Of a stretch of DNA of 64,000 bases, positions 22,453 through 35,427 are shown piece after piece; position 1 is the first letter of the stretch, and every line of letters begins with the position of its first letter. This stretch comes from Bifidobacterium scaligerum. GTDB taxonomy: Bacteria; Actinomycetota; Actinomycetes; Actinomycetales; Bifidobacteriaceae. The DNA is taken from assembly GCF_002802865.1 (NCBI RefSeq), contig NZ_PGLQ01000001.1, forward strand, positions 124,001 to 188,000, written 5' to 3'. The notes beneath the pieces were generated by a model, which was given only the letters and a program-made list of their open reading frames with translations, did not search any database and had not been told where the DNA came from. Made by a program: the position numbers and the translations under genes.

Positions 22453-25014
22453 ATGAACGCACCAGCATCATCAGCGATCGACGATTCGGCTTGCCCCACC
22501 TCGATGCCATTTACGTCCATGCCCAAAGTAGATGAGACTGGGTTAAGCGGCGAAGAGGTATCGAGTCGTACCGAAAACGGACAGACGAACGCGGTCAAAG
22601 ACGCCACTTCACGGTCCTTCGCGGATATCGTACGAGCCAACGTGTTCACCCTGTTCAACGGCATTATTCTTGCAGCGATGGTATTGGTGCTGCTCACCGG
22701 ATCCTGGAAGGATTCCGTATTCGGCTTCGTTATCATCATCAATACCGGCATCGGCATCATCACCGAGCTGAAAGCCAAGCGTACGCTCGACCGTCTTTCC
22801 ATTCTTGTGGCCTCGGATTATCTTGTGCGCCGAGACGGACGTAATCAAGCCGTGCCGCATAACGGCATCGTAATGGATGATCTGCTGTGGGTTCGATCAG
22901 GCGAACAAGTGCCGGCAGACGGCGTAGTGATCAGAACATGGGGGCTGGAGCTTGACGAGTCGATGCTGACCGGTGAATCGCGCACCGTCCGGCACCGCGA
23001 AGGTGAACAGATATATTCCGGTGCCACAGCGGTTTCCGGCATGGCGCTGATTCGGGTGAATGCGGTGGGCGTTCATTCCTATGCTGCGACATTGACCGCA
23101 CAAGCCAAGGTCTATAAGAAAACCGTGTCCGACCTGAATCGTGGCATCAACACGATTCTCAAATTCATGACTTTTCTGGTGGTGCCGTTATGCGTGCTGC
23201 TCACGCTGTCCCAGATTCGCGCCGTGGGCGGATGGCATGTGGCGCTTGTCGACGGCCAATGGCGTAGCGCCGTGGTTTCCGCCGTGGCCGGTGTGGTGGG
23301 CATGATCCCCGAAGGATTGGTGCTGCTCACCTCGTTGAATTTTGCGGTGGCGGCGATGCGACTTGCCCGCCATAATACGCTCGTGCAGGAACTGGAATCC
23401 GTGGAGACGCTGGCGCGCGTGGACGCGCTGAATCTGGACAAGACCGGCACCATTACCGACGGAGGCATCGCGTTCGATCGTATCGTACCGATAGCCGGTC
23501 AATCATTGGACGGACGTCAGACGCCGAGCGGGGCATCGTCCAGTGCGATTTCCGTTCGAGACGTCGCTCAGGCTCTGTACGACTGTTGCGATGAGGAACA
23601 GCCCAACGCCACCGGCAAAGCGGTGCTTGCCGGACTTGCTGAACAGGGATTCTCGGCCGGCGCCGTGCGGGCAAGGGTGCCGTTCTCTTCTGCCCGTAAG
23701 TGGAGCGCCGTGATCAAATCCGACGGCATATGGTTCATGGGAGCGCCGGAGGTGCTGCTGTCCGCGCTTGACCGTGATCGATCGGATGTACTGAATCAGG
23801 TCAATACCTATGCTGCGGGCGGCAGCCGCGTGCTGATGCTGGCGCATTGGTATGTGGACAGTGCGGCATCGGTGCAGAACGAAGTCACGGTGATCGACCC
23901 GCATGCCGAGCCCGTCGCCTTGGTGCTGTGCGGTGAACGCATCCGCGATGATGCCGAGGCCACGCTTGCATGGTTCCGTGAACAGGGTGTGCGTTGTCGG
24001 GTCATCTCCGGCGATAATCCCATTACGGTCGGTGCCATCGCCCGCAAGGTTCGATTGACTGGCGATCATGCGCCGGTTGCGATGGATGCGCGCGAGCTGC
24101 CCGACGATGTGAACGAACTGGCTCGCGTGCTCGAAGATGTGGATGTGCTCGGCCGCGTGCTGCCGGATCAGAAGAAGCTCATCGTCGATGCGTTGCATGC
24201 CGGCGGTCATGTGGTGGCGATGACCGGAGACGGGGTCAACGATGCCCTTGCCCTGAAGGAGGCTGATCTCGGCATCGCTATGGGCAACGCCGCATCCGCC
24301 ACCAAATCGGTGGCGCAGGTGGTGCTTGTCGATTCGAAATTCTCCCATTTGCCCGACGTGGTGGCCCGGGGCCGTCAGGTCATGGCCAACATGGAGCGAG
24401 TAGCCAGTCTGTTCTTGGTGAAAACCGTTTATTCGGCATTGATCTCGCTTGGTGTGGTGCTTACACAGATACCGTACCCGTACCTGCCGCGGCACATCAC
24501 CTATATTGGAGCGCTGACCATTGGCATGCCGGCGTTTATTCTGGCGCTCGCGCCGAATACTCGGCGCTACATTCCCGGATTCCTGAAGCGAGTGGTGAAA
24601 TTCGCCTTGCCTGGAGGCGTGGCCACAGCCAGTTCGGTATTGGCGGCCTCCTGGTTCCTGCCCGGCATAATGGGCTGGAATTTGGCCAATGATGCCGATT
24701 TGGGTGCCATGCGTGCCACCAACGCCATCATTTTGTTCGTGATGGGCGTGTTTGTACTGGCTTGCGTGGCGCGTCCGCTCAATAGCTGGCGTGGGGGATT
24801 GGTGGCATGTTTCGCCGCTGCCGGGGTCATCGGCCTGTGCATTCCGTTCGTTGCGGATTTCTTCGCACTGGTCCGTCCCACCGGCACTACATTGCTCGCC
24901 ACCGTTATTGCCGTGGCGGTTTCCGCCGCAATCTTCGCGCTATGCCTGTGGCTGGTGCCTCTGATCGGGCATATGATTGCCCGACTGCTGCGCCGTCGTG
25001 GCTTCAACGTATAA
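22453..25014 (+). CDS. Cation-transporting P-type ATPase, CtpE-like
   Basis: Membrane ATPase of 853 residues. The actuator motif LDESMLTGES, membrane motif MIPEGLVLLTSL, phosphorylation site DKTGTITD and hinge TGDGVNDALALKEADLGIAMG are complete. The PEGL motif and the absence of N-terminal heavy-metal CxxC domains point to the CtpE branch, which in mycobacteria is linked to Ca2+ uptake; the ion here is inferred. About ten membrane helices are expected: two pairs before the catalytic loop and six after it. ATG 22453 lies seven bases after TAGTCT with no ribosome-binding site; the in-frame extension from 22333 overlaps the lipoprotein gene and is rejected. Only a gap of 76 bases separates the two genes. 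Confidence 0.9.
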   Translation: MNAPASSAIDDSACPTSMPFTSMPKVDETGLSGEEVSSRTENGQTNAVKDATSRSFADIVRANVFTLFNGIILAAMVLVLLTGSWKDSVFGFVIIINTGIGIITELKAKRTLDRLSILVASDYLVRRDGRNQAVPHNGIVMDDLLWVRSGEQVPADGVVIRTWGLELDESMLTGESRTVRHREGEQIYSGATAVSGMALIRVNAVGVHSYAATLTAQAKVYKKTVSDLNRGINTILKFMTFLVVPLCVLLTLSQIRAVGGWHVALVDGQWRSAVVSAVAGVVGMIPEGLVLLTSLNFAVAAMRLARHNTLVQELESVETLARVDALNLDKTGTITDGGIAFDRIVPIAGQSLDGRQTPSGASSSAISVRDVAQALYDCCDEEQPNATGKAVLAGLAEQGFSAGAVRARVPFSSARKWSAVIKSDGIWFMGAPEVLLSALDRDRSDVLNQVNTYAAGGSRVLMLAHWYVDSAASVQNEVTVIDPHAEPVALVLCGERIRDDAEATLAWFREQGVRCRVISGDNPITVGAIARKVRLTGDHAPVAMDARELPDDVNELARVLEDVDVLGRVLPDQKKLIVDALHAGGHVVAMTGDGVNDALALKEADLGIAMGNAASATKSVAQVVLVDSKFSHLPDVVARGRQVMANMERVASLFLVKTVYSALISLGVVLTQIPYPYLPRHITYIGALTIGMPAFILALAPNTRRYIPGFLKRVVKFALPGGVATASSVLAASWFLPGIMGWNLANDADLGAMRATNAIILFVMGVFVLACVARPLNSWRGGLVACFAAAGVIGLCIPFVADFFALVRPTGTTLLATVIAVAVSAAIFALCLWLVPLIGHMIARLLRRRGFNV

Positions 25015-25216
25015 GTGTCGATCACAGATATCGGAGATATCGTCGAACGGTTGTTGTGTTGTGGCCACAGCTTCGGCAGTATTTGTGGCAGCGGCCAAAA
25101 AGTGGCATATTGTCTCATACTTCAAGCCGACACGCCAGAGGGAAAGTAACGTACTCGTACCATGTGAAGCGGATAATCAGCGTCATCATCGGATGATTTC
25201 ATGATTCGGAGGAAGC

Positions 25217-27916
<2,700 letters not shown>

Positions 27917-27969
27917 CGGCGTTCTATGCACCATAGGGCAGACTGCTCTCCGCAATAAGCCGTAAGGGT

Positions 27970-28011
27970 CAAGTAAGGCCGGTACCTTTCGTCAGGTGCC
28001 GGCCTTACTTG
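27970..28011 (+). terminator. Terminator after acnA
   Basis: An 18-bp stem, CAAGTAAGGCCGGTACCT with AGGTGCCGGCCTTACTTG (one T-G wobble), loop TTTCGT. It can serve both acnA and the convergent acetyltransferase gene. Confidence 0.85.
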
Positions 28012-28061
28012 TGATGCATTGATATCTACGATATCTACGTCTGAGTTGTGCCACGCCTACT

Positions 28062-28712
28062 TCAGCGATTTGAGGCTTCAGGAACCTCGCCCTCATACAG
28101 GTAGAAGGACATGGATTCGCGATGATGCTTGGACGCCGAAATGGTAATGGATTCCACTTGGGACAGTCCGGCGTGCTCGTAGAAGCCGACATTGCAGGTG
28201 GTGTCGGTGAACAGGAAGAAATTGCGCAGTCCGGATTTACGGAAGTCGTTCATCATCGTGCGGAACATGCGCTTGCCGAGACCATAGCCGCGGGCTTCGG
28301 GATCAAGTACGAACAACACCACTTCACCGGCATAGTCGCGGCCGGATCGTTTCGCGCGGGAGAGCAACATATGGTCAATGGCGAGAATGCCAACGATCTC
28401 GTGTACGGCACGTATGCCTTCGCGCATGCCCAACAGACGCATCAGCCCATGCATGTACTGGCGCTTATGCCGGTTCCAGATGCCGCGCATATCGTGAGCG
28501 TCGATTCTGCCGAGAATCAACGCCACAGGTTTGCCGTCTTTGACGGCGGTATACGCATTGGTGGTGCGCGCCAGACAGTTCTCCCAATCGGCTTGTGCCG
28601 CGATGAAACCGGTACGTTCGTCGAAGTCGGCGTACCAAGCGCGGCGTACGAGATCAATCAGAGTCGGATAGTCGTCACGATGCAGCGGACGTATAGTCAC
28701 GGATTCACTCAT
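28062..28712 (-). CDS. GNAT family N-acetyltransferase
   Basis: A 216-residue acetyl-CoA-dependent acyltransferase. The N-terminal strand SVTIRPLHRDDYPTLIDLVRRAW and the acetyl-CoA pyrophosphate loop LDPEARGYGLGKRMFRTMM (R-x-x-G-x-G/A pattern) are clear, followed by FLFTDTTCNVGFYEHAGLSQVE, the typical C-terminal half. Acceptor unknown. The ATG at 28712 lies seven bases after CATAAT on the minus strand, so it fits a leaderless start better than the ATG at 28721. Divergent from the DUF262 gene. Confidence 0.85.
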   Translation of the reverse strand: MSESVTIRPLHRDDYPTLIDLVRRAWYADFDERTGFIAAQADWENCLARTTNAYTAVKDGKPVALILGRIDAHDMRGIWNRHKRQYMHGLMRLLGMREGIRAVHEIVGILAIDHMLLSRAKRSGRDYAGEVVLFVLDPEARGYGLGKRMFRTMMNDFRKSGLRNFFLFTDTTCNVGFYEHAGLSQVESITISASKHHRESMSFYLYEGEVPEASNR

Positions 28713-28864
28713 GAACTTCATTATGCCTGAAGCCGTTACTTATCGTCGATTGGCTCTCTATTGACTGAATCGATCGGCTGGCGAGGCGGAACGCTGGTAG
28801 GCTTGAAGGGTCGGTAACAACGGATAATTAAGTCGAGATACCGGCAATGAAGGGGCGAACAACC

Positions 28865-30967
28865 ATGACGATCAAAGCGAACGAACTGCCGTTGGGGAAG
28901 GTGTTCACCCCCGATTTCCGGTTCATCATCCCGTCTTTCCAGCGAGCGTATATCTGGAAGCCTGAGAATATCCTGCAGCTGGTGGGCGATCTCAAAGATG
29001 CCTCGGTGACGCCCGGTGCGCCGTATTTCCTGGGTTCACTGATTTTGGTGCGCGAGGAGAAAAACCGTTTTCTGGTCATCGACGGTCAGCAGCGACTGGT
29101 CTCCCTGTCCATTATCATTGCCGTGTTGCGTGATCTGGAGCAGGATCCGGATCTGATGCGTCAACTCGATGCGTTGCTGGTCGAGCCGGGCGACAAACTG
29201 CGCTGCATCGTCAACGAGCCTCGCCTCACCTTGCGCGAACGCGACGCTGCGTTCTTCCGTGAACATGTGCAGGAAGACAATCTTGAATCGGTGTTCGATA
29301 TGAACGATGCCGATCTGGCCACGGCCGCCCAGCGCAACATTGTACACAACATCAAGAAAACCTATGATGAGATCTCCAACTGGAGTGTGCTGGACCGGCA
29401 ACGTTTCGCCCAATATCTGGTGAACGAAGTCACACTCGTCATCGTCACTACGGATGATCTGGACGGTGCGCATCGCATTTTCGATGTGATGAACATGCGA
29501 GGTCTGCCATTGACGCCATCGGACGTGTTCAAGGCGCGTGCCACATCCGGTCTTGCGGCTGCAGAACTTGATGCTTATGCAGCCCGTTGGGACGATATCG
29601 TGGACCCGATCGGCGATGATCCGCAGACTATTGAAGAGTTTTTCTCATATCTGCATCTGATCCTTACCCATCTGCCGGCCACGGACAAACTGATCGAAGA
29701 TTTTCTGGCTGAAGTGCTGCAGCCGTATCTCAATGCCGGTACCGTCGGCTCATTCATCAATGGTGTGCTGGCTCCGTATGCCATGGCGTGGCGCATCATC
29801 GACCATCCCGGCGAAACCATTCTGCCTCCCGAAGTGCGGCACCGGCTGGAAGCGCTGAACGATTACCACATTCACGAGTGGAAGCCCGTGGCCATGTGGG
29901 CGCTGGTCCATTCGTATCGCGAACTCGGCGATCCGGATGTTTCGCCATTCGTACAGCGTGGAGCTCGTGCCGCCCGCCGTACTTCGACGCTGGAAGCGCT
30001 CGGTGTACATGACGGACAACGTCTGCTGGATATTCTCAAGGCGTTGGAACAGGTAACCGGCATTCGTACGCTCAACCGTACCGGTACGTTGGAACGTCGC
30101 GGCTTCGCGAATGCCGCCATACGTGATCTGGATAAAGGCTATCTGGTCGAACGCATCAATGGATTGCGGGTGGGTGACGCCGACCGTGAAGGGGCATTGG
30201 TCAGACTCCATGGCGAGATGCAGGGCGATGACGATCTCATTCGCCTACTGCTCATCCGAGCCAATGAGCAGCTTGCCGGAGTCCCGTTGCCTCGTCCACG
30301 TCGGTTCAGCGCGCTTCCGATTATGCCGTTGACGATTGAGCATGCCGCTTCGTTTGCCGATTGGACACAGGACAGTCATGATTTCTGGATGTACCGACTT
30401 GGCAATATGGCGTTGGTCCAAGGTCCCGGCGATCAGCTGGACAAACTCGGTGAATACATACCGCGTCGCGACCGCATGCTGCTACGAGCCGACTCCCGAC
30501 GTTTCCCACTCACTAAGGAATTAGGAGGATTCAACGACTGCACACCCACCATGCTGGAGCGTCGGCAGGAGGAAACCATCCGTCTCATCGTGGAGTATTG
30601 GGGCATTCGCTACGATGCGAACAACAAGGATTTGATCGCACAACCGCTTGAGGAGCTGAACCGAGGAACGGTCAAATCTTCGCGCGGCTCCAGACGCGTA
30701 TCCATTCGTCAAGTGGTTCAAGCCGGTCTGTTGACTCCGGGTGAACGGCTGGTATGGGATCGGCCTCGTAAGGGCGAACGCTGGTATGCCACCGTTACCG
30801 AGAATGGTCGTCTGCGGTTGGATGATGGTTCCGAATACCCCACACCTACTGCTGCGGCTCGTGCTGCTGCTGGCGGACGTCGCGGAGGTGGACTGGATGT
30901 GTGGAAACGTGCTGCCAACGGCAAGAAACTGAGTGATATTTGGAAGCAGTTCCGTCTCCAAGTTCAG
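28865..30967 (+). CDS. DUF262 nuclease-like protein with C-terminal RAMA domain (GmrSD-related)
   Basis: A 700-residue protein with a recognisable three-part build. Residues 1-200 form a DUF262 (ParB/GmrS-like) domain: IIPSFQRAYIW (21-31), YFLGSLIL and the DGQQR signature at 73-77. Residues about 487-600 resemble DUF1524, the GmrD HNH domain (TIEHAASFADW, RLGNMALVQG), but the HxxP nuclease motif is altered to HAAS. Residues about 610-690 match the RAMA pattern (GLLTPGERLVWD, WYATVTENGRLRLDDGSEYPT, AAARAAAGG, WKRAANG), a module found on DNA modification and restriction proteins. A defence role against modified DNA is inferred. AAGGGG before ATG 28865 decides the start. The stop is TGA at 30968-30970. 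Confidence 0.75.
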
Positions 30968-31071
30968 TGAGCAAGCCTAGTTGAGCTCCGTGAGCAGGCT
31001 CGGCGAGCAACGCCCCATGAACTGGAGATAGCCGAAGATTGAGCCGGCTGCGTTCAGACTGCAATCATGCA

Positions 31072-31845
31072 TTACAATCGTGCCGGCAAATCGGCCCGTT
31101 CCACAAGCCGCGCCATTTGCACGCGCCCCATGTTGAGCCGATCCGCCGCCGAAGACAGGTGTGCTTTCGTGGTCCGTTCGGAAATGAACATACGAGAGGC
31201 GATCTCCGCATTCGTATATCCCTCGGCGGCCAGCATCACTGCTTCCCGTTCACGTTCAGGCAATGAATCCAGTAAGGCACGGGCATCATCCCGACGCATG
31301 CGCGAACGTGTCCGACTCAATTCATCAATGAGCTGACGCTGGCTTGCGGTGTTGAATTGCGGCGTGCCCTCGGTAACACCGATGATGCGGCGGATAATCT
31401 CATCCGGCGCATCCGTCTTGGACACGAACCCCTCTGCTCCGGCCTCGATGGCTCGTTCCACCGTACCGGACGGACTCAGTGACGTCAGAATCAGCACATG
31501 CGGAGCATGGGGGAGCGCTCTCAGTCGGCGTGTAGCCTCGATGCCATCGACATTCGGCATGGCGATATCCATCAACACTACGTCCGTTTGCTTTTCGGTT
31601 GCTTGGCGTACGCATGCCTCACCGTCCGCAGAGGTGAAAGCCACAGCAAGTCGTCCCTGCGAATAGTCGGTGAGAATCAGGCTCATTGCCTGACAGATCA
31701 TCGGGTCGTCGTCGATGATACCGACTCGAATCGGCTGCATGCGGCCACATCCATCTGTTGCACTTTCTGTAGAATGGAGTTGTTTCGTATGCGCAGTGCT
31801 CTCGGTCGGATTCGTTCCTCTATTCTGCTCGCTCACGCTAGCCAT
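31072..31845 (-). CDS. Response regulator, NarL/LuxR family
   Basis: A 257-residue DNA-binding response regulator. The receiver domain (PIRVGIIDDDPMICQAM, phospho-acceptor aspartate in VVLMDIAMPNVDG, TSLSPSGTVERAI, lysine in GFVSKTDAPDE) is followed by a LuxR-type helix-turn-helix (LPEREREAVMLAAEGYTNAEIASRMFISERTTKAHL, seen in parts). It has an N-terminal tail of about 35 residues before the receiver if ATG 31845 is used; ATG 31740 (MQPIRV) would remove it. I chose 31845 because it follows the kinase stop by one base, implying coupling. Target genes are unknown. Confidence 0.9.
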   Translation of the reverse strand: MASVSEQNRGTNPTESTAHTKQLHSTESATDGCGRMQPIRVGIIDDDPMICQAMSLILTDYSQGRLAVAFTSADGEACVRQATEKQTDVVLMDIAMPNVDGIEATRRLRALPHAPHVLILTSLSPSGTVERAIEAGAEGFVSKTDAPDEIIRRIIGVTEGTPQFNTASQRQLIDELSRTRSRMRRDDARALLDSLPEREREAVMLAAEGYTNAEIASRMFISERTTKAHLSSAADRLNMGRVQMARLVERADLPARL

Positions 31846-31846
31846 C

Positions 31847-33187
31847 TTAGCTACGCCATGGCATCTGAACATCCACATGGAAGAGATGCCGCTCATCCAC
31901 CCCGTATCGGCATTGGCCTCCCGCGGACTGCACTCGGGCTGCAAGCCCTGGCAAGCCTGCGCCATGTGTGGTGCTCGGTTGCGTTATCGGATTGCTGATA
32001 TGCAGATGAACACCCGTTGCCGGTCCGGCTGTAATCTCCAATGAAACCGGTGCTCCGGGCGCATGACGACGTGCATTGGTCAATCCTTCCTGCAACGCGC
32101 GATACGACACCTTGCCGATGGTGTCGTCCAATCCGCTGAGTTGTTGGATATCGATCCACGTGTTGAGTTGCGTGCCGGAATTGCGTACGTCGGCGATAAG
32201 CGCATCCAACGATTCTCGGGTGAGCGAGGTGTCGTCGTTTGGTGCCAACTGTTCCCACGCCTGCTGCGGATTACGGAGCATGTCGATAATCGCGTGTGCC
32301 TCATCCAACGCGCCTGCCGATTGTCTGCGAATGTCCTCCGCTTTGCTGGCCAGAGCACGTGCTTCGGGGGAATCGCCCAGTTTGTCTGCCTCGGCTTTCA
32401 ATGCGCTAGCGTTCAAGGCCATGAGAGAAAGCGAATGAGCGAGCGTGTCATGCGCTTCGGCGGCGATGGCATCCGCCAGCTGCTGGTTGTTAAGATCGGT
32501 TTGCAATGTGGCCACGTGATTGGTGGCTGCGTTCGCCACGGCGTTCGCTGTGCGTAGGCGGGCTCGTGAACGGATGTGCAGACCTGTCAAGATGGCGATG
32601 ATAGAAGCCAATAGCGCTGTAATGATAGCTGTGATGAGAATGGTGGGTTCCTGAACCAACATGACGATTGGTCGTCCGGAATCGCCTCCGGTATTCGGTT
32701 TGGCGAAGATAGTGTGCCACAAGGAGGCTTCGGGAGGTTGTCTGGCGTCGCGCAGCTGAGACCAAAGCGTTGCTGCGGTTCCTGCGATTGCGGCTCTCGT
32801 GCTGATCGCGCGGCTGGATTTGCGCGCCAGCAATGAGCTCATCGCCATAAGGACGATTAACGAATCAAAGGGGAGTAGAACAACGAGTGCGCATGAGATC
32901 CAAAACGTAAGTTCAGGATATTCGGAACGGGCCAACAGAAGAAACCCGGAAGGCAATGAAATCAATGTGCATATGATGGCGAATACGTAGCCTGGAGAGT
33001 CCTCGACATAATTCTGTGCGAAAAATGCGGTTTGCGTAAGACACATCAGACTTGCCAGAGGCACCATGACGACAGAGCACCACATGCGCGTATGCACCAG
33101 TACATCGTCGGCTCTCATCTGCGTCTTGGCGAGCGTGCTCGGATGATGACTGGTCGGCGTCGGGTTGGCATACTGCGGTGTCCTCAT
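31847..33187 (-). CDS. Sensor histidine kinase, HisKA_3 family
   Basis: A 446-residue membrane sensor and partner of the response regulator. About six hydrophobic segments occupy residues 35-215. The dimerisation/phospho-acceptor box EAHDTLAHSLSLMALNASAL has the expected histidine, and the short HATPase domain has ALQEGLTNARRHAPG (N box) and GAGLPGLAARVQSAGG (G box). There is no obvious extracytoplasmic sensing domain, as in the DesK/LiaS-like kinases that sense the envelope. The ATG at 33187 follows TACAGT by seven bases; the longer upstream frame has no coding support. It is transcribed away from the DUF5067-like membrane protein, a possible target. Confidence 0.9.
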   Translation of the reverse strand: MRTPQYANPTPTSHHPSTLAKTQMRADDVLVHTRMWCSVVMVPLASLMCLTQTAFFAQNYVEDSPGYVFAIICTLISLPSGFLLLARSEYPELTFWISCALVVLLPFDSLIVLMAMSSLLARKSSRAISTRAAIAGTAATLWSQLRDARQPPEASLWHTIFAKPNTGGDSGRPIVMLVQEPTILITAIITALLASIIAILTGLHIRSRARLRTANAVANAATNHVATLQTDLNNQQLADAIAAEAHDTLAHSLSLMALNASALKAEADKLGDSPEARALASKAEDIRRQSAGALDEAHAIIDMLRNPQQAWEQLAPNDDTSLTRESLDALIADVRNSGTQLNTWIDIQQLSGLDDTIGKVSYRALQEGLTNARRHAPGAPVSLEITAGPATGVHLHISNPITQPSTTHGAGLPGLAARVQSAGGQCRYGVDERHLFHVDVQMPWRS

Positions 33188-33407
33188 GAATACCACTGTA
33201 TGGCGTGACGAGTGGAAGCGCCACTGGACATAAAGGCATGATAACGAGTCCGAGATTGCCCGAAAGTGCATTAAGAAATGACCGTTAGTCCACTGATAAT
33301 CATTGCGCAAAACCGGTAGCGTCGGAATCGTCAACGTTCTTGCATCGCGGATTGTGCGTTGTGCGCATATTGTCACGCGGATGCAGGGCATGAAGAAAGA
33401 AGAATCC

Positions 33408-34220
33408 ATGACCGACCAGATCATCATGCCGGCTCCAACGGGGCAACCATCTCAACAAGCACATGCTCACCAACGTCAGCAGCCTGTCCACACCACGGTT
33501 TGCGGTATCGTGGGCGTGGTATTCGGCGCTCTTGGAGTAGTGCTGAGTTTCATTCCCATCATTAACAACATCGCCGCAATATTTGGATTCGTAGGCGTTG
33601 TGCTTGCGATTATCGCGATGGTGGGTACCTTCCGCGGCAAAAAGCGTGGCAAAGCGTTGTCGATAGTGGCAGCCGTACTATCGATTTTGGCGATTGTGAT
33701 TACGCTGGCGATGCAATCCGCCGCCAGCAAAGCCATTGACGATTCCCTGAAAGCGGCGAAGGGAGTCGATACCTCGCAATCCGATCAATCGCAGTCCAAG
33801 AATGACTCTTCACAGCAGTCGTCCGAGCAGAAGCAGGGAGTGCAGGATACGGAGGGCGATATCGAGGGCGCTCATGTGAAAATCGTATCGGCGGTCAAAA
33901 GCACTAATGACTATGAAGACAATCCCACAGTACTGGTCACCTACGAATGGACCAACACTACAACGAAGAACAATTCGTTTGCCGTGTTGACGCATCCGCA
34001 GGTATTCCAGAACGGCACCGCTTTGGATACGGCAATCTATATGAACGCACCTGAAGGATACGATGCGAATTCATATATCGCCGAGTCTCAACCCAACGCC
34101 AAGGCAACCGTCACACTCGGGTATGTGTTGCAGGATGATTCGCCGGTTACGGTGGAAGTATCCGCGCTGACGTCATTGGACAGCGACACCAAGGTGACTC
34201 ATACGTTCAATTTGCAGTGA
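33408..34220 (+). CDS. Membrane-anchored DUF5067-like protein
   Basis: A 270-residue protein. After a polar, glutamine-rich start, three hydrophobic segments follow (TTVCGIVGVVFGALGVVLSFI, then IAAIFGFVGVVLAIIAMV and ALSIVAAVLSILAIVITLA, each given in part), then a serine/glutamine-rich linker (about 130-165) and an extracellular beta domain with PTVLVTYEWTNTTTKNNSF and TATVTLGYVL-like strands, resembling DUF5067 (a DUF4352-like fold). Its role is unknown. ATG 33408 has a GAAAGAAGAA ribosome-binding site; ATGs at 33381 and 33390 are alternatives. It is divergent from the two-component system. Confidence 0.7.
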   Translation: MTDQIIMPAPTGQPSQQAHAHQRQQPVHTTVCGIVGVVFGALGVVLSFIPIINNIAAIFGFVGVVLAIIAMVGTFRGKKRGKALSIVAAVLSILAIVITLAMQSAASKAIDDSLKAAKGVDTSQSDQSQSKNDSSQQSSEQKQGVQDTEGDIEGAHVKIVSAVKSTNDYEDNPTVLVTYEWTNTTTKNNSFAVLTHPQVFQNGTALDTAIYMNAPEGYDANSYIAESQPNAKATVTLGYVLQDDSPVTVEVSALTSLDSDTKVTHTFNLQ

Positions 34221-34396
34221 TACAGGAACGGGTCATTGCCAAGACGAACAATGTGCCAGCGCATGCTTCAGTAGGTGGAAGTATTGACGTCTGCAGAAGA
34301 CTTCTCTATTGCCCGTTATGCTCTCAGGCAACGAATTCATGGAACGTTCAGGTTTGTTCCCTTACTATGGTCAGGAACGAATACAAAGGAGCGACT

Positions 34397-35293
34397 ATGA
34401 CATTCGGTCAGCAGCCCCGCAATAACGGGCAATACAACCCGCAGTACAATACCCCTGACTACAACGCCGCGCAGCAGGCCGGCTATGGACAGCAGTACAT
34501 GCAATCTGACTACGGCCAGTACAGCCAAAATTACCAGTACGCCCAGCAGCAGGCCTCCGCATACCAGTACGCGCCGGCTGGCAGTGGTGCCGCGACCATG
34601 GATACCACCATGGCCTACAGCTACGAACAAGCCCGTCGTGTTTCCGTGAGCAAGGTATACGGCGAGATGACCTTGGGGCTTATCGTTACCGCAGTAGTGG
34701 CGGTACTTGGCCAAATAACCGGTGCCTATTACGCCTTCCTGATGACCACCGGCATGTTCGGTCTCATTGCGCTGTGCGTCGCGCAAATCGCGCTGGCCAT
34801 TGCGCTCGGTGCTCGCGTGACCAAGATGAAGTCTTCTACCGCCCGCGTGATGTTCTACGTGTACGCGGCGCTGATGGGCTTCACGTTGAGCTCCATCTTC
34901 ATGGTCTATGACCTTGGTTCGATCGGCGTGGCACTGGGCGTGACCGCGGCGTTCTTCTTCGCTCTGACTATGTTCGGCATGACCACCAAGTTCAACATGC
35001 TTAAGGCCGGTCCGATTCTCATGATCGGTCTTATTGTGCTCATCATCTCTCAGCTGGTGCTGATGTTCCTGCCTGTGGATGGCATGACCCGTGTGGTGTG
35101 CGCCATCGGTTTGGTGCTGTTCGCCGGCATGACCATTTACGATGCGCAGTCGACACGCGCCTTGTTGAATGAATATGAGACGCAAGGTCCGGAGATGGTC
35201 AAGAAGATCTCTATTCTGTGTGCGCTGAATCTGTACCTCGATTTCGTGAACATGTTCCTGTACATCCTGCAGCTGCTTGGCAACAGGGACTAG
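34397..35293 (+). CDS. Bax inhibitor-1 (YbhL/YccA) family membrane protein
   Basis: A 298-residue protein with seven membrane helices of the BI-1/TMBIM family (proton-sensitive Ca2+ leak or membrane-quality role in known members). The core begins SVSKVYGEMTLGLIVTAVVAVL and ends with MTIYDAQSTRALL and ILCALNLYLDFVNMFLYIL, the conserved final helices with the aspartates that form the pH sensor in BsYetJ-type proteins. The first 75 residues are a low-complexity tyrosine/glutamine/asparagine-rich tail with repeated QY/YGQ units. AAAGGAG precedes ATG 34397; the longer frame from 34217 is rejected. Upstream 176 bases contain no other gene. Confidence 0.9.
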   Translation: MTFGQQPRNNGQYNPQYNTPDYNAAQQAGYGQQYMQSDYGQYSQNYQYAQQQASAYQYAPAGSGAATMDTTMAYSYEQARRVSVSKVYGEMTLGLIVTAVVAVLGQITGAYYAFLMTTGMFGLIALCVAQIALAIALGARVTKMKSSTARVMFYVYAALMGFTLSSIFMVYDLGSIGVALGVTAAFFFALTMFGMTTKFNMLKAGPILMIGLIVLIISQLVLMFLPVDGMTRVVCAIGLVLFAGMTIYDAQSTRALLNEYETQGPEMVKKISILCALNLYLDFVNMFLYILQLLGNRD

Positions 35294-35359
35294 CACTGGT
35301 GAATCCACAGTTCGCAAGAGTGAGCGTTTGAGCTCGATGTGGCGCATGCAAGTCGCCAT

Positions 35360-35391
35360 AAAAGCCCGACCACAATGTGGCCGGGCTTTTT
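35360..35391 (+). terminator. Rho-independent terminator after the BI-1 gene
   Basis: AAAAGCCCGACCACA pairs with TGTGGCCGGGCTTTT (one mismatch) around a single base, followed by T residues. A clear intrinsic terminator. Confidence 0.9.
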
Positions 35392-35427
35392 CATGCCCGT
35401 CACACGGGCGGGTTAGGTTGGGACACC

